Virus record (IMG/VR): IMGVR_UViG_3300034957_000006
Coordinates: 1-22,227 of that record
Strand: one strand, 5' to 3'
Length of the DNA stretch: 22,227 bases
Origin: a virus
The position numbers and the translations under genes were made by a program. Positions 6,269-13,066 of this stretch are shown piece after piece. The notes under the pieces were generated by a model. The model did no database searches and was not told the origin of the DNA. It saw only the letters and a list, made by a program, of their open reading frames with translations. The first letter of the stretch is position 1, and every line of letters begins with the position of its first letter.

Positions 6269-7105
6269 ATGGAAGAAAGATGTACCAGATGCAGATCTTT
6301 GAATCATACGTCCGGGGAACACGCTGAGAAGCTAGCGGAAGGGCGTCGTAATAGTAGTAAGTGGCGAGAAGCGGTTGCGGCTGCCAATACGAGAACGAAA
6401 AAGGGAAAGCCAGCTCGTTTTCGCGATCCGATAGCACGCGGTAAGGCGATAGCCCACGGTCTTAGTAGACCGGAAACCAAAGCGTTACGGGTAAAGGTAC
6501 TCAAGGAAGTATGGGCCAAGCGCTCCGAGGAAGAACGGCAAGCTATTGGTGCCAAAAGTTCAGCGAGCCAAAAAGGCAAGGAGTTTACCCCTGAGCACTT
6601 AGCCAATCTGCAAGCCGCAAACGCAAAACCACGCAGCGAGACACATCGACAAAAGTTGTCAGAGGCCCGAAAAGGACAGTCGTCATGGAACAAAGGCTTA
6701 ACTAAATTTACCAACGCCTCAGTGGCGGCGATGTCGGCCAAACAGGTTGGACGTATCCCGGACTACAACAAGTATCGAGCGCACTACGATGGCCCAAAAG
6801 GAAAATATCTCATGCGCTCGCGTTGGGAAGTGGCTTACGCAGAGTGGTTGGATGAACAGGGAATTGATTGGCGGTACGAGCCACGCTGGTTCAATCTTGG
6901 CGGCACGAGCTACACACCAGACTTCTACTTGCCTGCCGAAGATCGCTACGTGGAGATCAAAGGACGGATGACTGAAGAGAACGCAAAGAAGTTGAAAAGA
7001 TTCGCGGAACGCTATCCGCATGTTAATCTAACTGTTCTGCAACGAGCGGAACTAACTGCGATAGGTTTACTGGACAAGCATTGTCGATTGGTGAAACGTC
7101 AGTAG
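6269..7105 (+). CDS. free-standing homing-type endonuclease (NUMOD3 + PD-(D/E)XK)
   Basis: The product (278 residues) starts at ATG 6269, eight bases after a strong AAGGAGGA (6253-6260). An upstream in-frame start at 6236 would skip this site. Order of parts: a CxxC knuckle (C5, C8; CTRC), a basic helical region, NUMOD3-like DNA-binding repeats at about 98-145 (ASQKGKEFTPEHLANLQAAN, then SETHRQKLSEARKGQ and NKG), and a PD-(D/E)XK nuclease core: E187 in MRSRWEVAYAEWL, D218 in YTPDFYLP, and E229-x-K231 in YVEIKGRM. All key residues of the core are present, so it is probably active. NUMOD3 is typical of homing endonucleases, which cut related genomes and spread their own gene. There is no intron or intein around it. 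Target site unknown. Confidence 0.88.
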   Translation: MEERCTRCRSLNHTSGEHAEKLAEGRRNSSKWREAVAAANTRTKKGKPARFRDPIARGKAIAHGLSRPETKALRVKVLKEVWAKRSEEERQAIGAKSSASQKGKEFTPEHLANLQAANAKPRSETHRQKLSEARKGQSSWNKGLTKFTNASVAAMSAKQVGRIPDYNKYRAHYDGPKGKYLMRSRWEVAYAEWLDEQGIDWRYEPRWFNLGGTSYTPDFYLPAEDRYVEIKGRMTEENAKKLKRFAERYPHVNLTVLQRAELTAIGLLDKHCRLVKRQ

Positions 7106-7109
7106 CTTT

Positions 7110-7215
7110 TTAACAATTTAATCAGGGTCGCACGCTGAGCAATCAGCCCCGCCCGCTATTTACCGGATCGCGTAACAGCCCGTCCGGTGAGTGGCGGGTT
7201 TCTTTGTTTGAGGAC
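7110..7215 (+). ncRNA. structured leader element, copy 2 (terminator/attenuator-like)
   Basis: This is the second copy of the element at 5583-5680, in front of the protease gene. Conserved blocks: TTAACAATTTAA (7110-7121), GGTCGCA (7126-7132), GGATCGCGT (7165-7173), CCCGTCC (7179-7185), TTTCTTT (7199-7205). Helices: CTGA/TCAG with a GCAA loop (7135-7138 with 7143-7146), outer CCCGCC/GGCGGG (7148-7153 with 7193-7198), inner ACCGGA/TCCGGT (7162-7167 with 7183-7188). The small hairpin and the inner helix use different base pairs from copy 1, yet pairing is kept. A ribosome binding site (GAGGA, 7210-7214) follows the T-rich tract, nine bases before ATG 7224. It probably controls protease and capsid expression, either by attenuation or as a binding site; that function is inferred. 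Confidence 0.65.
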
Positions 7216-7223
7216 TCATCAAG

Positions 7224-8348
7224 ATGCCGTGGCGAGTGGAAGAGAGAGACGGTCGTTTCTGTGTTGTGAAAATCACAGACGGTAGTACCGTCCACTGCCA
7301 CGACACGCGCGCAATGGCCGAAGCCCAAGTCCGCGCCTTATACGCAAGTGAGGGTAAGTCCTTCTCCTATCTCGACATTGAAAGCGAGGGTAAACCGCCA
7401 ATGGATAATGCGACAGATGCGCTGGTTTTCTATGGCGGCGCGGTGAAGGCACTGGGCAATGGAAAGCTCGGCGGCTACCTCGTGGAGTTTGCTGATCCAG
7501 CGACATTCAAGGGCTCACCGGACCTTGAGCAAGAGTTCTTCGCAAAAGACACTGATTACGATTTGGAAGAAGGCAAGAGTGCGACGGTCTACTACGATCA
7601 CGGCAGAGATCCAGTCCTGAAACGCCGCAAGCTCTCTCGCGGAAAGATGCGAACTGACGATGTTGGGGTGTGGATCGAGACGCAGCTTGCGCTCAGAGAC
7701 GATTATGAGAAAGCTGTTTATCGACTTGCTGAACTCGGCAAGCTGGGATGGTCGTCAGGCTCAGCTCCACATCTCGTCGAGAAAAAGAGCGTCGGCGGCT
7801 TTACCAAGATCGTCTCGTGGCCTCTTGGAGATGACGCATCACTGACAGTCCAGCCCGCCAATCATCGCAGTCAGGCAGTGACGCTAAAGTCAGTCGAAGC
7901 GCTCACGCTGGACAGTCTGATTGAAGAACTGGAAAAACCAGATCTCCCTCCATTCACTACCAAATCGTTAGAAGAGGCGCTTAGTGCCGCTTATGACGAC
8001 GATCTTGATACCCACTCCCTCAAAGTGGCGACCGCTGTTGAGGAGTTGATTGCCCACTACACCAAAGCTGCTACCGCACTCGACGTGCTTAGTGGCCGCT
8101 TGGCAAGGAAGCAGGAGTTTCGCGCTATCAAGGATGGCCGTGCTTTCTCGCAACGGAGAGTCGATAAGATGAACGAGTTGATTGCTCAACTGAAGAAGTT
8201 AGCTGAGCATCCACTTGCACTCGCCTCCGAGTTCGAGAAGATGGTCAAAGAAGCAGTTACGACGAGAGATCAGCGTAACGCGCTCCAGCAAGCTGCGGAA
8301 TTCCAGTACAACCAATTCCAACAGTTAAAGGAGTCACACAATGGCTGA
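7224..8348 (+). CDS. prohead (head maturation) protease with scaffold-like C-terminus
   Basis: The 374-residue product starts at ATG 7224, behind GAGGA at 7210-7214. Residues 1-45 form a small N-terminal domain (MPWRVEERDGRFCVVK; AMAEAQVRALYASE) often found ahead of phage proteases. The protease domain spans about 65-210: FYGGAVKALGNGKLGGYLVEF, then VYYDHGRDP with the likely catalytic H126, WIETQLALRDDYEKAV, and LGKLGWSSGSAPH with the likely nucleophile S177 or S178. This matches the herpesvirus-assemblin-like HK97 gp4 family. The C-terminal part (about 240-374) is helical and charged and could act as the scaffold (delta-like) region. Its stop overlaps the capsid gene start by eight bases. 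The expected role is to cleave capsid and scaffold during prohead maturation. Confidence 0.88.
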   Translation: MPWRVEERDGRFCVVKITDGSTVHCHDTRAMAEAQVRALYASEGKSFSYLDIESEGKPPMDNATDALVFYGGAVKALGNGKLGGYLVEFADPATFKGSPDLEQEFFAKDTDYDLEEGKSATVYYDHGRDPVLKRRKLSRGKMRTDDVGVWIETQLALRDDYEKAVYRLAELGKLGWSSGSAPHLVEKKSVGGFTKIVSWPLGDDASLTVQPANHRSQAVTLKSVEALTLDSLIEELEKPDLPPFTTKSLEEALSAAYDDDLDTHSLKVATAVEELIAHYTKAATALDVLSGRLARKQEFRAIKDGRAFSQRRVDKMNELIAQLKKLAEHPLALASEFEKMVKEAVTTRDQRNALQQAAEFQYNQFQQLKESHNG

Positions 8349-9642
8349 CACGCAAGTTAATACTTTTGAGAACTTGAGTTTCAATGAACTCGGAGCGTTC
8401 AAGGATCTAAAGATCGCTGAATTGGATTCCTATTTCAAGGCTCATACCAAAGACGGCCAGATCGTCATGGATTCGGACGAAGTAGAAATCGTTCGCATGA
8501 AGAACCGGGAGATCACCGAGGCCACTAAGCGCTGGGAGAACCTGCGCGAGATGGATGAAGTGTTCAAGCAGACGGTGGAGAAGCATACGAAGGCGAATAC
8601 GGTAGATCGTAAGGTGCCATTCATCGTCGATGGCGCAAACGGGTTTCAGCAATCCGCCGCCGCATTGAAGTCTATCGGCGAGATGTTCACCGACTCTCCT
8701 GCGTACAAAGCTGCACGTGGACTGCATGATAGAGGTATTCCGAACTATAACGTTACCATCGGCGAAAATCTCGATGCCCGTGCGATGAAGACGCTGATGA
8801 CGACGAGTGCGGGGTTCGCGCCTCCGAATGATCGTACAGCGCGAGTGGTGGATTTTGCCCTTCGTCGTCCGACTGTGGCCGATCTGATTCCGACTGATCC
8901 CACAACTCTCTCCACGATCAAGTACATGGAGGAAACCACTTGGGGTACAGCGTCAACTAATGCTAACCCCGCTGCGGCTGTAGCTGAAGGTGATCCCAAA
9001 CCCGAAGCTGAACTCGTCTTCACTGAGCAATCGGTTGACGTGGAGAAAGTGGCGGTCTGGATTCCGGTCACTGCCGAGCAGTTGGACGACGTTCCGGGAA
9101 TTCAGGGCGTGATCAATAACCGACTCAGCATGATGCTCCAGTTAAAAGAGGAAGACTACTTACTGAATGGCACGGGTACGCCGCCGCAAATCCTCGGGTT
9201 CCTCGTTAAGTCAGGCGTGCAGACGCAAGCTGCTGCTGGTGACACTAACATCGACACGATTTACAAAGCGATGACGAAGGTGCGAACGACAGGATTCGCC
9301 GAACCGACTGCGGTAGTCGTCCATCCGAACAACTGGACGCCGATTCGACTCGCCAAGACCCTCGACGGCATCTACATCTGGGGTGCGCCGAGCGATCCCG
9401 GCCCCGAGCGCATCTTTGGCAAGTCGGTAGTCGTCACGACTGCGATGACTGCCGGAACCGCACTCACTGGCGACTTCCAACTCTACTCGCACATCAGCCG
9501 TCGGCAAGGAATCACGATTATCGTTGGCACGATTGGTAATCAGTTGATCGAGAACAAGAAGACGATCGTGGCTGAGATGCGCGAGTCACTGGAAATTTTC
9601 AGGGCGTCAGCATTTTGTAAAGCGACCGGATTGGCGTCGTAA
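8341..9642 (+). CDS. major capsid protein (HK97 fold)
   Basis: The main shell subunit, 433 residues. It starts at ATG 8341, seven bases after AAGGAG (8328-8333) and inside the protease stop. The first 120 or so residues are helical and charged (FKDLKIAELDSYFKAH, TEATKRWENLREMDEVF), a typical delta/scaffold segment removed by the protease. The HK97 core then begins: MKTLMTTSAGFAPP, FALRRPTVADLIPTDPTT, KYMEETTWGTAS, VEKVAVWIPVTAEQLDD, EEDYLLNGTGTPPQILGFL, VVVHPNNWTPIRLAKT and, near the end, GFLVK to LIENKKTIVAEMRESLEIF. All these blocks fit the family and the order protease-capsid is classic. No self-crosslinking pair can be claimed from sequence alone. It is followed by a perfect hairpin. Confidence 0.95.
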   Translation: MADTQVNTFENLSFNELGAFKDLKIAELDSYFKAHTKDGQIVMDSDEVEIVRMKNREITEATKRWENLREMDEVFKQTVEKHTKANTVDRKVPFIVDGANGFQQSAAALKSIGEMFTDSPAYKAARGLHDRGIPNYNVTIGENLDARAMKTLMTTSAGFAPPNDRTARVVDFALRRPTVADLIPTDPTTLSTIKYMEETTWGTASTNANPAAAVAEGDPKPEAELVFTEQSVDVEKVAVWIPVTAEQLDDVPGIQGVINNRLSMMLQLKEEDYLLNGTGTPPQILGFLVKSGVQTQAAAGDTNIDTIYKAMTKVRTTGFAEPTAVVVHPNNWTPIRLAKTLDGIYIWGAPSDPGPERIFGKSVVVTTAMTAGTALTGDFQLYSHISRRQGITIIVGTIGNQLIENKKTIVAEMRESLEIFRASAFCKATGLAS

Positions 9643-9653
9643 GTGGACTAAGC

Positions 9654-9679
9654 GGAGGACTGGCTCATGCTGGTCCTCC
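9654..9679 (+). terminator. hairpin after the capsid gene (terminator-like or mRNA-stabilising)
   Basis: GGAGGAC (9654-9660) and GTCCTCC (9673-9679) form a perfect 7-bp stem, extendable inward by two G-U pairs and one G-C pair to a six-base loop. The sequence after it is AT-rich (TAATTAAAA) but lacks a U tract. It may act as a weak terminator, or as a 3' stabiliser that raises capsid mRNA over downstream genes. Confidence 0.55.
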
Positions 9680-9703
9680 TAATTAAAAGGGAGATTCAAA
9701 GCA

Positions 9704-10210
9704 ATGGCATCAACCCCAAACAGGCTACGCGATCTAGGCACCTTGACAGCAGGGACCAGCGAGGTGCAAACGCTCACGATTGGCGGCACTCCGACAGGTG
9801 GAACTTTCATTCTCAGGTTCGAGGGTAACAACACTTCCGCGATCACGTGGTCAGCGACGAACAACACCCTACTCGCAAATATCCAAGCAGCCCTTGATGC
9901 CCATCCTTCGCTTGGCACGAATGGGTGTGTTGCGAGTGCGGGAACGGTGACTGCGGGTATCGGCACAGTGCTCCTGACTTTTGGTGCAATCCGTGCGAAA
10001 GAGAACGTTGAGCTGATGACCGTGTTCAAAAACAGTCTGACAGGCTCGTCCCCAACTCTCGCCATTGCCACTACTACGCCGGGAGTGAATGCAAGTGGTC
10101 GATATGCGCAGCCGAAGGAAATGGGCGTGGACTCTGCGGGCACGGTGTACGTGAACACTGCGACCAGTGGCCCAGTGGCTACGTGGACAGTTGTGGGCAG
10201 TCAGACATGA
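9704..10210 (+). CDS. putative capsid decoration / head fibre protein with Ig-like domain
   Basis: The 168-residue product starts at ATG 9704, with AGGGAG at 9688-9693. Residues about 20-127 form a beta-rich repeat-type domain: EVQTLTIGGTPTGGTFILRF, then NTLLANIQAALDAHPSLG, then VLLTFGAIRAKENVELMT. The same domain type appears inside the tail tube protein at 13067. The last 30 residues (GVDSAGTVYVNTATSG to ATWTVVG) form a short terminal module that also resembles the end of the 10557 protein. No signal peptide or membrane helix is seen. The position right after the capsid gene and the Ig-like surface domain suggest a decoration protein on the capsid, but there is no direct proof. Confidence 0.65.
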   Translation: MASTPNRLRDLGTLTAGTSEVQTLTIGGTPTGGTFILRFEGNNTSAITWSATNNTLLANIQAALDAHPSLGTNGCVASAGTVTAGIGTVLLTFGAIRAKENVELMTVFKNSLTGSSPTLAIATTTPGVNASGRYAQPKEMGVDSAGTVYVNTATSGPVATWTVVGSQT

Positions 10211-10224
10211 GAATTGGAGACTGA

Positions 10225-10560
10225 ATGGGCTTAACCATTGTTAAAACCGATGCACGAGGCGCATACCGAATGGTGGCGCAGGAGGATCTTTATCTCAACG
10301 AGGACCAGACGAAGGTGATCGTCGTTAAACAAGGCGAGGAAGTGCCGAAAGAGGCTGCGTTCGTGCTCGCTGGGAGAGGTGGGACGATTCCAGTGCGATA
10401 TGCGGAGATGCTCAAAACTCTCGATGCGCCAGTTGAAGTAAAGTCTGAGGTGAAGGAAGTTAAAGTAGAACCTGAGACTAAGCCAAGTGCGGAAGCTAAA
10501 GTGAAACCTCAGGCTGCTCCATCTAAGTCCAAGCCAATTGAGGAGACTCCGGCTCAGTGA
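10225..10560 (+). CDS. small phage protein with charged Lys/Glu/Pro tail
   Basis: Starts at ATG 10225, after GGAGA (10215-10219), and overlaps the next GTG start. Residues 1-70 form a small domain (LYLNEDQTKVIVVKQGEEVP, AAFVLAGRGGTIPVRYAEML) of a type I recall after capsid genes in many phages, with no firm function. Residues 70-111 are low-complexity, alternating K, E, P, V and A (VEVKSEVKEVKVEPE), probably a flexible tail. In similar positions such proteins are sometimes called head-tail connector or head accessory proteins; I leave it unnamed. Confidence 0.65.
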   Translation: MGLTIVKTDARGAYRMVAQEDLYLNEDQTKVIVVKQGEEVPKEAAFVLAGRGGTIPVRYAEMLKTLDAPVEVKSEVKEVKVEPETKPSAEAKVKPQAAPSKSKPIEETPAQ

Positions 10561-11072
10561 GCACGAGATTTAGAAACTTCGGAGCGGCGTTGACGAAGGC
10601 TGGCGTGCCTACGAGTGGGGTGTATCAGGTTGAGACTGCGGTGATTGTCGGGACGATTACACTCGCCGGGAATATGTCGGTCACAGTGACTGCCGCAGGG
10701 ATGACTGGATCGCCGAAGACGCTGACAGTGGCGGTGGCATTGAACGATACCGCGACTCAAGTTGCAACGAAAGTTCGAGCAGCCCTCGCAGCGGATGTAG
10801 ATGTCATGGCGATGTTCTCAGTTGGGGGTACGGGAGCGAATGTTGCACTGACTGCTCTCCAATCGGCGGCTAATGACGCAACTCTCAACATCGCTTATGA
10901 CAACGACACTTGCACAGGACTGACTGGGGATGCGTCGTCGAATAACTCCACTGCGGGAGTGAAAGGTGATTACAAGGGAGTTATCACCGGGAACTGCTGT
11001 GTTGACACGACGAACCACGACATCTACGAGAATACGGGAGATGATTCGCGCCCGGTGTGGACGGTGATATGA
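10557..11072 (+). CDS. putative capsid decoration / head fibre protein with repeat-type beta domain
   Basis: Starts at GTG 10557, within the stop of the previous gene. The 171 residues carry a beta domain of a type common in phage surface proteins: VGTITLAGNMSVTVTAAGMT, SPKTLTVAVALNDTATQVA, VRAALAADVDVMAMFSVGG, and SAANDATLNIAYDNDTCTGL. The C-terminus (VDTTNHDIYENTGDDSRPVWT) resembles that of the 9704 protein. Two surface-type proteins with different core domains but related ends, both just after the capsid gene, suggest a shared attachment or trimerisation module. Decoration protein or head fibre is the best guess. It could also be an unassigned virion protein. Confidence 0.6.
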   Translation: MSTRFRNFGAALTKAGVPTSGVYQVETAVIVGTITLAGNMSVTVTAAGMTGSPKTLTVAVALNDTATQVATKVRAALAADVDVMAMFSVGGTGANVALTALQSAANDATLNIAYDNDTCTGLTGDASSNNSTAGVKGDYKGVITGNCCVDTTNHDIYENTGDDSRPVWTVI

Positions 11073-11596
11073 CGTTGATTGCGACCATTGGTGGGGCGAA
11101 TTCTAACTCCTACCCAACCCTCGCCTACGCCAACTCGTTCTTTGAAAACATGCTCTTGCCGAATGCGTGGGACAGTGCGGTTCCAGATGATCAGGAACGC
11201 GCGCTGATGACGGCGACGCAGTGGTTGGAGGAGTACGACTACGTTGGTCGAGCGGCGACTCTGACTCAAGCATTGAAATGGCCGAGGTTTGGGATTGAGG
11301 ACGAGCTGATTCTCGGGCTGTACGATGAGACTGAGACGCCTATACCGTTACTGAATGCGACTTGCGAGTTAGCTTTCTACTTACTGACGTTAGGACCAGC
11401 GGGAGGAGCCGCTGCACTCACGACCGGACTCGGACCAGTCAGCTCGCTGAAGATCGGAAACTCAGTCGAGGTGAAGTACCAGCAGCAGTCGGCATCAGGT
11501 AGCGCGACTTCCGTAGCGACAACCGACACGAGTGGCTTGCCCATTCACGTGGCACGACTGTTACGAGGACTGAGATTGCCAGTGGTGATTGCATGA
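11069..11596 (+). CDS. head-tail connector (adaptor) protein, DnaT-like family
   Basis: I take ATG 11069, which overlaps the previous TGA (ATGA); a GTG at 11057 is in frame but would only add four residues. The 175 residues match a common phage family often annotated as DnaT-like ssDNA-binding protein: MTLIATIGGANSNSYPTLA, ANSFFENMLL, ERALMTATQWLEEYDYVG, and QALKWPRFGIED. In siphophage gene order this family sits where the head-tail adaptor under the portal is encoded, so I read it as the connector. The DnaT name comes from remote similarity and probably does not reflect a replication role here. The helical N-terminal part and the Ser/Thr-rich C-terminal part fit the family length. Confidence 0.72.
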   Translation: MTLIATIGGANSNSYPTLAYANSFFENMLLPNAWDSAVPDDQERALMTATQWLEEYDYVGRAATLTQALKWPRFGIEDELILGLYDETETPIPLLNATCELAFYLLTLGPAGGAAALTTGLGPVSSLKIGNSVEVKYQQQSASGSATSVATTDTSGLPIHVARLLRGLRLPVVIA

Positions 11597-11994
11597 CGCC
11601 TGCGATTCTGATAGCTCAGGCGAAAGTATTAGCTGAGCAATATCTCCCTGATTCATGTGCGATTCAGGAATTGACAACGACGAACGATGGCTCAGGTGGA
11701 TTTGGTGAGAGTTGGAACACGATCGAAACAGTTCCCGGCTTAGTCGAAGCAGTCGATGACATGGAAGCAATTGTCGGTTCCGCTCCCCGAGGCGCAGTGA
11801 CCCAGAAACTCTACTTGCGAGTGACTACAGTGACACAAGCGCTCAAGCCTAGTCAGCGGGTAGTAGTTGCTCCACGGGATGGGAAAGGTGAACTGATATT
11901 CACGCAGTTGAAACGATTGGATGAATCGTTTGAGACGTTGATCACAGTCGCCGGAGTCTTAGATGTCAGCAACCCTGAAGAGTCGAATTCCTGA
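11593..11994 (+). CDS. head closure / head-tail joining protein
   Basis: Starts at ATG 11593 over the previous stop. The 133-residue product contains a beta-barrel-like pattern: CAIQELTTTNDGSGGFGESW, TVPGLVEAV, QKLYLRVTTVTQAL and SQRVVVAPRD. This fits the phage head-tail joining family (stopper, HK97 gp7/SPP1 gp16-like), in which the short barrel closes the portal channel after packaging. The position between connector and gp10-like genes agrees. Its 3' end overlaps the next gene by 32 bases. The match is by pattern and order, not by a strong motif. Confidence 0.7.
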   Translation: MTPAILIAQAKVLAEQYLPDSCAIQELTTTNDGSGGFGESWNTIETVPGLVEAVDDMEAIVGSAPRGAVTQKLYLRVTTVTQALKPSQRVVVAPRDGKGELIFTQLKRLDESFETLITVAGVLDVSNPEESNS

Positions 11995-12409
11995 AATTCG
12001 CCAGCGAATGCACCGCGCAACGGGCGTGGGTTTGCATCGTGCGGCGGACTCACACGTGGCAGTAGCTCAACAACTTGCTCCGCGCGACACGGGATTGATG
12101 GCTGATACGACACATAAAGAGCCCGAGGAGCTGTCACCTACTGATTCATCCAGTGTTCGAGTTGATGTCATCGCACCCCAACCCTACTCGGGATTCGTGG
12201 AGTTCGGCACCGTGGGACAGGAAGCGCAGCCGTGGTTCTTACCTGCGTTTGAGTCAGCCAAGCGTCAGTACAAGGCAGAAGCTAAGCAAGTGACTGAGAC
12301 GGTGCTGAAAGGTGGAACGCCACCAACAACGACAATCGGAGTCCGACGTTCAGTGACACAGCGACAAGGTCCGACAGCGGGCGTTGTGCGTAAAGTGAGA
12401 GAGCCGTGA
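11963..12409 (+). CDS. HK97 gp10-like neck / tail completion protein
   Basis: The 148-residue product starts at ATG 11963, inside the previous gene. The signature block of the gp10-like family is present: HRAADSHVAVAQQLAPRDTGLM (R/D-T-G-x-L), then VDVIAPQPYSGFVEFGTVGQEAQPWFLPAFESA. The phrase YSGFVEFGT followed by QPWFLPA is especially typical. Such proteins connect the closed head to the tail terminator. The C-terminus is basic and Thr/Arg-rich (VLKGGTPPTTTIGVRRSV). Its stop overlaps the GTG of the 48-residue gene that follows. Confidence 0.85.
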   Translation: MSATLKSRIPEIRQRMHRATGVGLHRAADSHVAVAQQLAPRDTGLMADTTHKEPEELSPTDSSSVRVDVIAPQPYSGFVEFGTVGQEAQPWFLPAFESAKRQYKAEAKQVTETVLKGGTPPTTTIGVRRSVTQRQGPTAGVVRKVREP

Positions 12410-12552
12410 GCGGGTCTATCTACGACAAACTGACATGGATTGAAGCTATTGAAGTAGCGCGATTCCTTAGCTTGCCAGTAATTGATCTGGTTAACGTTCC
12501 GGCTAGATATATCGAGCAGGCTTTGATGATCATCAGGGCGAGGCGACAGTGA
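12406..12552 (+). CDS. 48-aa protein resembling the C-terminus of the frameshifted tail chaperone
   Basis: Starts at GTG 12406 (GTGA overlap) and ends at TGA 12550-12552, which overlaps the next GTG. The core VARFLSLPVIDLVNVPARYI closely follows the chaperone C-terminal part VARFLQVPVWLLSRVPLHYQ encoded at about 15290-15349. The shared pattern is ARFLxxPVxxLxxVPxxY, followed by a helix with I/A spacing. The gene is too short to hold a full chaperone. Coupling on both sides makes it likely to be expressed. It may be a helper of chaperone-type function, or a duplicated piece; neither is shown. Confidence 0.6.
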   Translation: MSGSIYDKLTWIEAIEVARFLSLPVIDLVNVPARYIEQALMIIRARRQ

Positions 12553-13049
12553 ATGAACTACCCGCAGCGGAGAACTGGTTACATGACAAGCTTGCCAATG
12601 ACAGCGAGATTACGTCAGTTGTCGGCGGGCGAATCTACAAGTATGCTCTCCCCCAGTCACCAATCTACCCCCTCGTCATCTACTCCCTCGCTTCCGACTC
12701 CGACTTTCAGGGACTGGGCACAGTACGGATTCTTACTCGTCCGCTCTACCTCGTCAAAGTCATCTCGCGCGGCAGTCCATCTTCTCTTGTCAATCTGGCA
12801 GCAGATCGCATCGATGAGATCGTGGGCAAGACGACTAAAGACAGTTTCATCTCCACCGCTGGCGATATGTTCGCTGTCAGCTCGCGACGGGAAGCTGCCG
12901 TACAGTTCATGGAACGAGATCCAACTGTGCAAGGCACACTCTACTTCCACCTCGGCGGGTTGTATCGACTGGAAGTGTTCAGTCTGGGACGCAAGGTAGT
13001 AGAGATGGGTGATTCAGTGAATTTGAATGACGCAGTAAACGTAGTCTAA
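12549..13049 (+). CDS. tail terminator protein (tail completion, DUF3168-like)
   Basis: The 166-residue product starts at GTG 12549 over the previous stop. The family pattern is present: NWLHDKLANDSEITSVVGGR, IYKYALPQSPIYPLVIYSLA, then RPLYLVKVISRG and, after helices, a late strand GGLYRLEVF. Tail terminator proteins cap the tube at the head end and set tail length with the tape measure. The gene order (closure, gp10-like, terminator, tube) is the usual one. A competing frame starting at ATG 12553 is a shadow. The last 15 or so residues are variable and repetitive in D, N and V. Confidence 0.75.
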   Translation: MNELPAAENWLHDKLANDSEITSVVGGRIYKYALPQSPIYPLVIYSLASDSDFQGLGTVRILTRPLYLVKVISRGSPSSLVNLAADRIDEIVGKTTKDSFISTAGDMFAVSSRREAAVQFMERDPTVQGTLYFHLGGLYRLEVFSLGRKVVEMGDSVNLNDAVNVV

Positions 13050-13066
13050 CTTGGAGACGATAACCG

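Noticed and set aside
12553-12999. 148-residue + strand frame starting at ATG 12553
   Set aside because: It is out of frame with the well-supported tail terminator gene and is Ser/Thr/Pro/Arg-rich, as shadows are.
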